From Anaerolineaceae bacterium UBA4775 (lineage in GTDB: Bacteria; Chloroflexota; Anaerolineae; Anaerolineales; Anaerolineaceae): a DNA stretch of 26,001 nucleotides. Below the pieces are notes generated by a model. The model worked only from the letters and a program-made list of their open reading frames with translations. It was not told the origin of the DNA and did no database searches. Location of the stretch: positions 71,967-97,967 of the forward strand of contig DHHJ01000032.1 of the NCBI GenBank assembly GCA_002403205.1. Reading direction: 5' to 3'. The translations under genes and the position numbers were made by a program. Of this stretch, positions 22,886 to 26,001 are shown piece by piece. Each line of letters opens with the position of its first letter. Position 1 is the first letter of the stretch.

Positions 22886-23731
22886 TTACTTACGACGCCG
22901 TTTCGCTTGAGAGCGATGGCGCACAATATACCGGTCCGTGCGTTTATTGTGACGGGTCTTCTTGCCCAGGGTGGGTTTACCCCACGGGCTCTTTGGCCCG
23001 GGCATACCGATCGGCGTCCGGCCTTCACCACCACCATGCGGATGGTCACGGGGGGACATCGCAGAGCCGCGGACGGCTGGCCGCCAGCCCATATGGCGCT
23101 TCCGGCCGGCTTTTCCGAGCTTGATGTTGCCATGTTCAATATTGCCAACCTGCCCAATCGAGGCTCGGCATTTCTGCAGCACCAGCCTGACCTCTCCCGA
23201 GGGCAGCCGCACATGGGCATAACGCCCTTCTTTGGCCAGCAATTGTGCCGAGGTGCCAGCCGAGCGGACCATCTGGCCGCCTTTGCCTGGCTGCAGCTCA
23301 ATGTTGTGGATCGTCGTGCCGACCGGGATGTTCGCTAAGGGCATGCTGTTGCCGGGGCGGATGTCTGCGTCGTCACTCGAGACGACCATATCGCCCACAT
23401 TCAGGCCGACAGGCGCAATAATGTAACGCTTTTCGCCATCGGCATAGTTCAGCAAGGCCAAACGGGCAGTCCGGTTCGGGTCATATTCGATCGCGGCCAC
23501 GCTCGCAGGGATGCCAAATTTATCACGTTTGAAATCCACCAGGCGGATAAAGCGCTTGTGAGCGCCGCCGCGATGCCGGACGGTGACACGGCCGTACATA
23601 TTGCGGCCGGAGCGTTTCTTCAAAGGTACGATCAAAGACCGTTCAGGATCAGTTTTGGTGATCTCTTCAAAGGTGTAACTGGTCTTATGGCGCGTACCGG
23701 GCGTCTTCGGTTTATATACTTTTACAGCCAT
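22886..23731 (-). CDS. rplB: 50S ribosomal protein L2
   Basis: A 281-residue L2, needed for subunit joining and near the peptidyl transferase centre. It has KKRSGRNMYGRVTVRHRGGAHKR, the VIAPVGLNVGD and SAGTSAQLLAKEG blocks, and the key loop SPRDHPHGGGEGRTPIG. Its ATG shares one base with the rplW stop (TAATG). Confidence 0.98.
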   Translation of the reverse strand: MAVKVYKPKTPGTRHKTSYTFEEITKTDPERSLIVPLKKRSGRNMYGRVTVRHRGGAHKRFIRLVDFKRDKFGIPASVAAIEYDPNRTARLALLNYADGEKRYIIAPVGLNVGDMVVSSDDADIRPGNSMPLANIPVGTTIHNIELQPGKGGQMVRSAGTSAQLLAKEGRYAHVRLPSGEVRLVLQKCRASIGQVGNIEHGNIKLGKAGRKRHMGWRPAVRGSAMSPRDHPHGGGEGRTPIGMPGPKSPWGKPTLGKKTRHNKRTDRYIVRHRSQAKRRRK

Positions 23732-24036
23732 TACTCTACCCCTTCAAAAATCGGGATGCGCTCGCCTTCAGCCAGGGTCACGATGGCTTTCTTATAAGCA
23801 CTGCTGCGAGTCCGCATCTGGCGGTTGCGCATATTGCGTGATTGCTTGGCAGGCACGATCATAACATTTACTCGGTCAACTTTGACATCGAAGATGGTTT
23901 CGACAGCTTCTTTGATGGTCGTTTTGGTGGCCCGATAATCAACTTCAAAGACGTACTGGTTCAAATAAGAAGACAGATAGTTCGATTTCTCAGTGATGAT
24001 CGGTCGGCGGATGATATCAAATACGGATTTCTTCAT
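23731..24036 (-). CDS. rplW: 50S ribosomal protein L23
   Basis: A 101-residue L23 at the tunnel exit, the docking point for trigger factor and SRP. DIIRRPIITEKSNYL, YVFEVDYRATKTTIKEAVETIFDVKV and MRTRSSAYKKAIVTLAEG are the family parts. It overlaps rplB by one base. Confidence 0.97.
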   Translation of the reverse strand: MKKSVFDIIRRPIITEKSNYLSSYLNQYVFEVDYRATKTTIKEAVETIFDVKVDRVNVMIVPAKQSRNMRNRQMRTRSSAYKKAIVTLAEGERIPIFEGVE

Positions 24037-24050
24037 GATTGCATACCTTC

Positions 24051-24680
24051 CTATCCGAGGTAACTTTCAATGACTTCCAGCGCTGCCACGGGCATCACAA
24101 CCTGTGTATAGCCTAGCAGGTCACGAATGTTCAAATAGCTGGCCGACAGGAGCTTTACATTCGCGAGGTTGGCGCTGGCCCGTTTCACGTCTTCGTATTC
24201 GGGGCTGTTGCTCGGGATCAGCAGCAAGATGCGCTCATCACCGGCGACAGCGCGCAACGCTTCCGCCATCACCCGTGTTTTGAACTCATCGATTTTGAGG
24301 TCATCCACCAGGATGATCTCGCCATCCGAAGCCTTCACACTCAAAGCGGATCGCAAGGCAGCTCTGCGCATCTTCTTAGGCATTGCCTGTTCGTACGAGC
24401 GCGGTTTGGGGGTGAAAATCTTACCGCCACCTACCCATTGCGCAGCACGGATCGAGCCCTGCCGGGCGCGTCCGGTACCTTTTTGGCGCCAGGGCTTCCG
24501 GCCGCCACCCGAAACCTCACTGCGACCCTTGGTCGAGTGGGTGCCCAGGCGGCTGTTGGCCATCTGCCTGACATATGCCTGATGCATTAGATCAACTTTT
24601 ATGGGGGCTTCGAAAATCGCGGCCGGCAGTTCTGCCGTTCCGACTTTCTTTCCCTTCATGTTGACAACATCAACTTCCAT
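24051..24680 (-). CDS. rplD: 50S ribosomal protein L4
   Basis: A 209-residue L4 with a globular domain and a tunnel-lining loop (about 45-95, GTHSTKGRSEVSGGGRKPWRQKGTGRARQG). In E. coli L4 represses the S10 operon through its leader. GDERILLLIPSN and NIRDLLGYTQVVMPVAALEVIESYL complete the fold. Confidence 0.97.
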   Translation of the reverse strand: MEVDVVNMKGKKVGTAELPAAIFEAPIKVDLMHQAYVRQMANSRLGTHSTKGRSEVSGGGRKPWRQKGTGRARQGSIRAAQWVGGGKIFTPKPRSYEQAMPKKMRRAALRSALSVKASDGEIILVDDLKIDEFKTRVMAEALRAVAGDERILLLIPSNSPEYEDVKRASANLANVKLLSASYLNIRDLLGYTQVVMPVAALEVIESYLG

Positions 24681-24721
24681 GATTACTCAACTCCATTACT
24701 GGTTATCACCCTAGCGGGCGT

Positions 24722-25351
24722 TTATTCTTTCCGAGCAGGCTTGATCACCACCAAGCCGCCTTTGGGGCCTGGCACAGAGCCATCAACTGCTAACAAATTG
24801 CGTTCTGGATCAACCAGCGCTACGCGCACATTCGACGAGGTCACACGCTCGTTGCCCATCCGGCCTGGACCGCGCTTTCCCTTGAACACACGCCCCGGTG
24901 TCGTACCGGAGCCCAGGGAACCGGGCGCACGCCAGCGGTCAGATTGACCGTGGGTCTTCGGGCCACCTGCAAAATGGTAGCGCTTGACCACACCGGCAAA
25001 ACCGCGTCCTTTGCTGGTTCCAATAACATCAACCCGGTCGCCTGCATTGAAAATTTCAACGCTCAGTTTGTCACCTTCGGCGACATCGGCTGATTTTGTC
25101 CTAAATTCTCGTAAAACTCTTAAGGGTGGCAAATCGTTACGCTTTAGGTGTCCCAGTTGACCCCGAGTCAAACGTTTGGGTTTCACCTCATCAAAACCGA
25201 TCTGAACGGAGGCATAGCCATCCTTCTCAACGGTTTTTACCTGGGTAACATAACAAGGCCCAGCTTCGATAACCGTCACGGGGCGTGCAACGCCTTCGTC
25301 ATCGAAAACCTGGGTCATTCCAACTTTTCGTCCAATTAGCCCTTTAAACAT
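24722..25351 (-). CDS. rplC: 50S ribosomal protein L3
   Basis: A 209-residue L3, an early 50S assembly protein whose loop reaches the peptidyl transferase centre. It has GLIGRKVGMTQVFDDEG at the N-terminus, VIGTSKGRGFAGVVKRYHFAGGPKTHGQSDRWRAPGS-type central loop, and GRMGNERVTSSNVRV. I chose ATG 25351; a TTG two codons earlier is possible because AGGAG lies between 4 and 10 bases upstream of the two. It is the first gene after the leader region. Confidence 0.96.
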   Translation of the reverse strand: MFKGLIGRKVGMTQVFDDEGVARPVTVIEAGPCYVTQVKTVEKDGYASVQIGFDEVKPKRLTRGQLGHLKRNDLPPLRVLREFRTKSADVAEGDKLSVEIFNAGDRVDVIGTSKGRGFAGVVKRYHFAGGPKTHGQSDRWRAPGSLGSGTTPGRVFKGKRGPGRMGNERVTSSNVRVALVDPERNLLAVDGSVPGPKGGLVVIKPARKE

Positions 25352-25530
25352 AATCAATATTCTCCTGTAAAAAGATATTTGACGAGACTGTCAGCCTGGG
25401 CAAGGCTGCATCATCTCCGACCGCAGCACAGTCAGCCTTTCTCCCGCGTCCGTTCCGTGTTTTTCGGGACTACGGAAAGAAGAAGCTCTTATGCCACCTT
25501 ATAAGCTTGGCTTTTAAGCCAAAACCTGAT
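25352..25530 (-). promoter_or_regulatory. Structured leader of the rplC-led S10 operon
   Basis: About 175 nt of non-coding leader on the minus strand with three hairpins: TTGGCT/AGCCAA (25507-25522), TTCCGT/ACGGAA (25453-25477), and a larger one with GACTGT/ACAGTC outside and GCAGC/GCTGC inside (25386-25433). The motif GGCTGAC occurs twice here and once more before the promoter (25627-25633). An autoregulatory role, by L4 or another product, is inferred from position and structure only; I do not recognise a described leader class. Confidence 0.55.
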
Positions 25531-25531
25531 T

Positions 25532-25560
25532 ATTCTACCACCACTTGACAGGAATGCCAA
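25532..25560 (-). promoter_or_regulatory. Strong putative sigma-70 promoter upstream of rplC
   Basis: On the minus strand TTGGCA (5 of 6 matches to -35), a 17-bp spacer, then TAGAAT (5 of 6 matches to -10, 25532-25537). An A-rich segment (AACAAAAAA) lies just upstream, like an UP element. It separates rpsJ from the rest of the S10 operon. Confidence 0.7.
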
Positions 25561-25662
25561 GGGTTTTTTGTTATTGATTCCCTGTAAACGGGGATGACTT
25601 TGCTGCTTACTGCTGTCCCAGCAAGGTCAGCCTGTCCGTTTTCAGGCAACCCTGTTCACACG
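25561..25662. other. rpsJ-promoter spacer
   Basis: About 100 bp with short stems (GCCTG/CAGGC; GCTG/CAGC) after the rpsJ stop. There is no run of T after a stem on the minus strand, so no intrinsic terminator can be claimed, and read-through from rpsJ is possible. Confidence 0.35.
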
Positions 25663-25971
25663 CTAAATCTTGATCTCGATATCGACGCCGGCTGGCAAGT
25701 TCAGTCGCATCAACATGTCAATCGTTTTTGAATCGGGATCCATCACATCGATCAATCGGTTGTGTGTGCGGATCTCGAAATGCTCCTGCGAGTCTTTATC
25801 GATGAACGGCGAACGGGTCACGGTGAAACGCTCGATTTTGGTTGGCAAAGGTACCGGCCCAACCACCTGCGCACCGCTGCGTTCTGCAGTCTCAACAATC
25901 CGCTTGGCGGATTGATCGATAACTCGATGGTCATATGCCTTCAGACGTATACGAATCTTTTGTTTAGCCAT
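25663..25971 (-). CDS. rpsJ: 30S ribosomal protein S10
   Basis: A 102-residue S10 of the 30S head, in other bacteria also the NusE antitermination partner. KIRIRLKAYDHRVIDQSAKRIVETAERSGA-type N-terminus, GPVPLPTKIERFTVTRSPFIDKDS, and THNRLIDVMDPDSKTIDMLMRLNLPAGVDIEIKI are all intact. AGGA lies six bases before the ATG. It appears to belong with the upstream str operon rather than with rplC. Confidence 0.97.
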   Translation of the reverse strand: MAKQKIRIRLKAYDHRVIDQSAKRIVETAERSGAQVVGPVPLPTKIERFTVTRSPFIDKDSQEHFEIRTHNRLIDVMDPDSKTIDMLMRLNLPAGVDIEIKI

Positions 25972-25986
25972 ATTGTTTCCTAAGTA

Positions 25987-26001
25987 TTACTCAATAATTT
26001 T
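25987..26001 (-). CDS. tuf: Possible last codons of tuf (EF-Tu)
   Basis: The minus strand at the edge reads Lys-Ile-Ile-Glu-stop, which fits the usual EF-Tu C-terminus (...TK-I-[LI]-E), 15 bases before rpsJ. tuf before rpsJ is a common order. With four residues visible this is inference only. Confidence 0.4.
   Translation of the reverse strand, partial: KIIE

Overview
The window most likely comes from a Chloroflexota genome, probably class Anaerolineae. This is inferred from a Thr/Pro-rich linker lipoprotein, a Gram-positive-like S10-spc-alpha gene order on a moderately GC-rich backbone, and zinc-type (C+) S4, S14 and L36. No 16S gene is present to confirm it.

Positions 1-2850 are an accessory, repeat-dominated region. 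A short interspersed repeat family (core TCATTGCGAG...GAAGCAATCTC) is organised into two higher-order tandem arrays: four 113-bp units (136-1930) and three roughly 178-bp units (2292-2823). An IS256-family element (400-1734) sits inside the third 113-bp unit, with an 8-bp target duplication; removing it and one duplication restores exactly 113 bp. Between the arrays lies a small GIY-YIG nuclease gene (1954-2244, minus).

Positions 3025-5560 are on the plus strand: a DUF1295/steroid-reductase-like membrane enzyme, a Thr/Pro-linker lipoprotein, and a probable frameshifted lipoprotein remnant.

From 5561 to the right edge all recognised genes are on the minus strand. In transcription order (right to left) they are: a possible tuf tail, rpsJ, a 305-bp gap with a good sigma-70 promoter and a structured leader, then rplC-rplD-rplW-rplB-rpsS-rplV-rpsC-rplP-rpmC-rpsQ-rplN-rplX-rplE-rpsN-rpsH-rplF-rplR-rpsE-rpmD-rplO-secY-adk-map, a promoter overlapping the map stop codon, then rpmJ-rpsM-rpsK-rpsD-rpoA-rplQ-truA-rplM-rpsI. 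After a gap with a perfect 12-bp inverted repeat come a methylase-MazG fusion and murJ, overlapping by GTGA. infA, usually between map and rpmJ, is absent.

The ribosomal block couples ribosome synthesis with protein export (SecY), N-terminal Met removal (Map), nucleotide balance (Adk), transcription (RpoA) and tRNA pseudouridylation (TruA). The least ordinary parts are the repeat/GIY-YIG/IS region, the rpsJ-rplC leader, and the missing infA with its replacement promoter.
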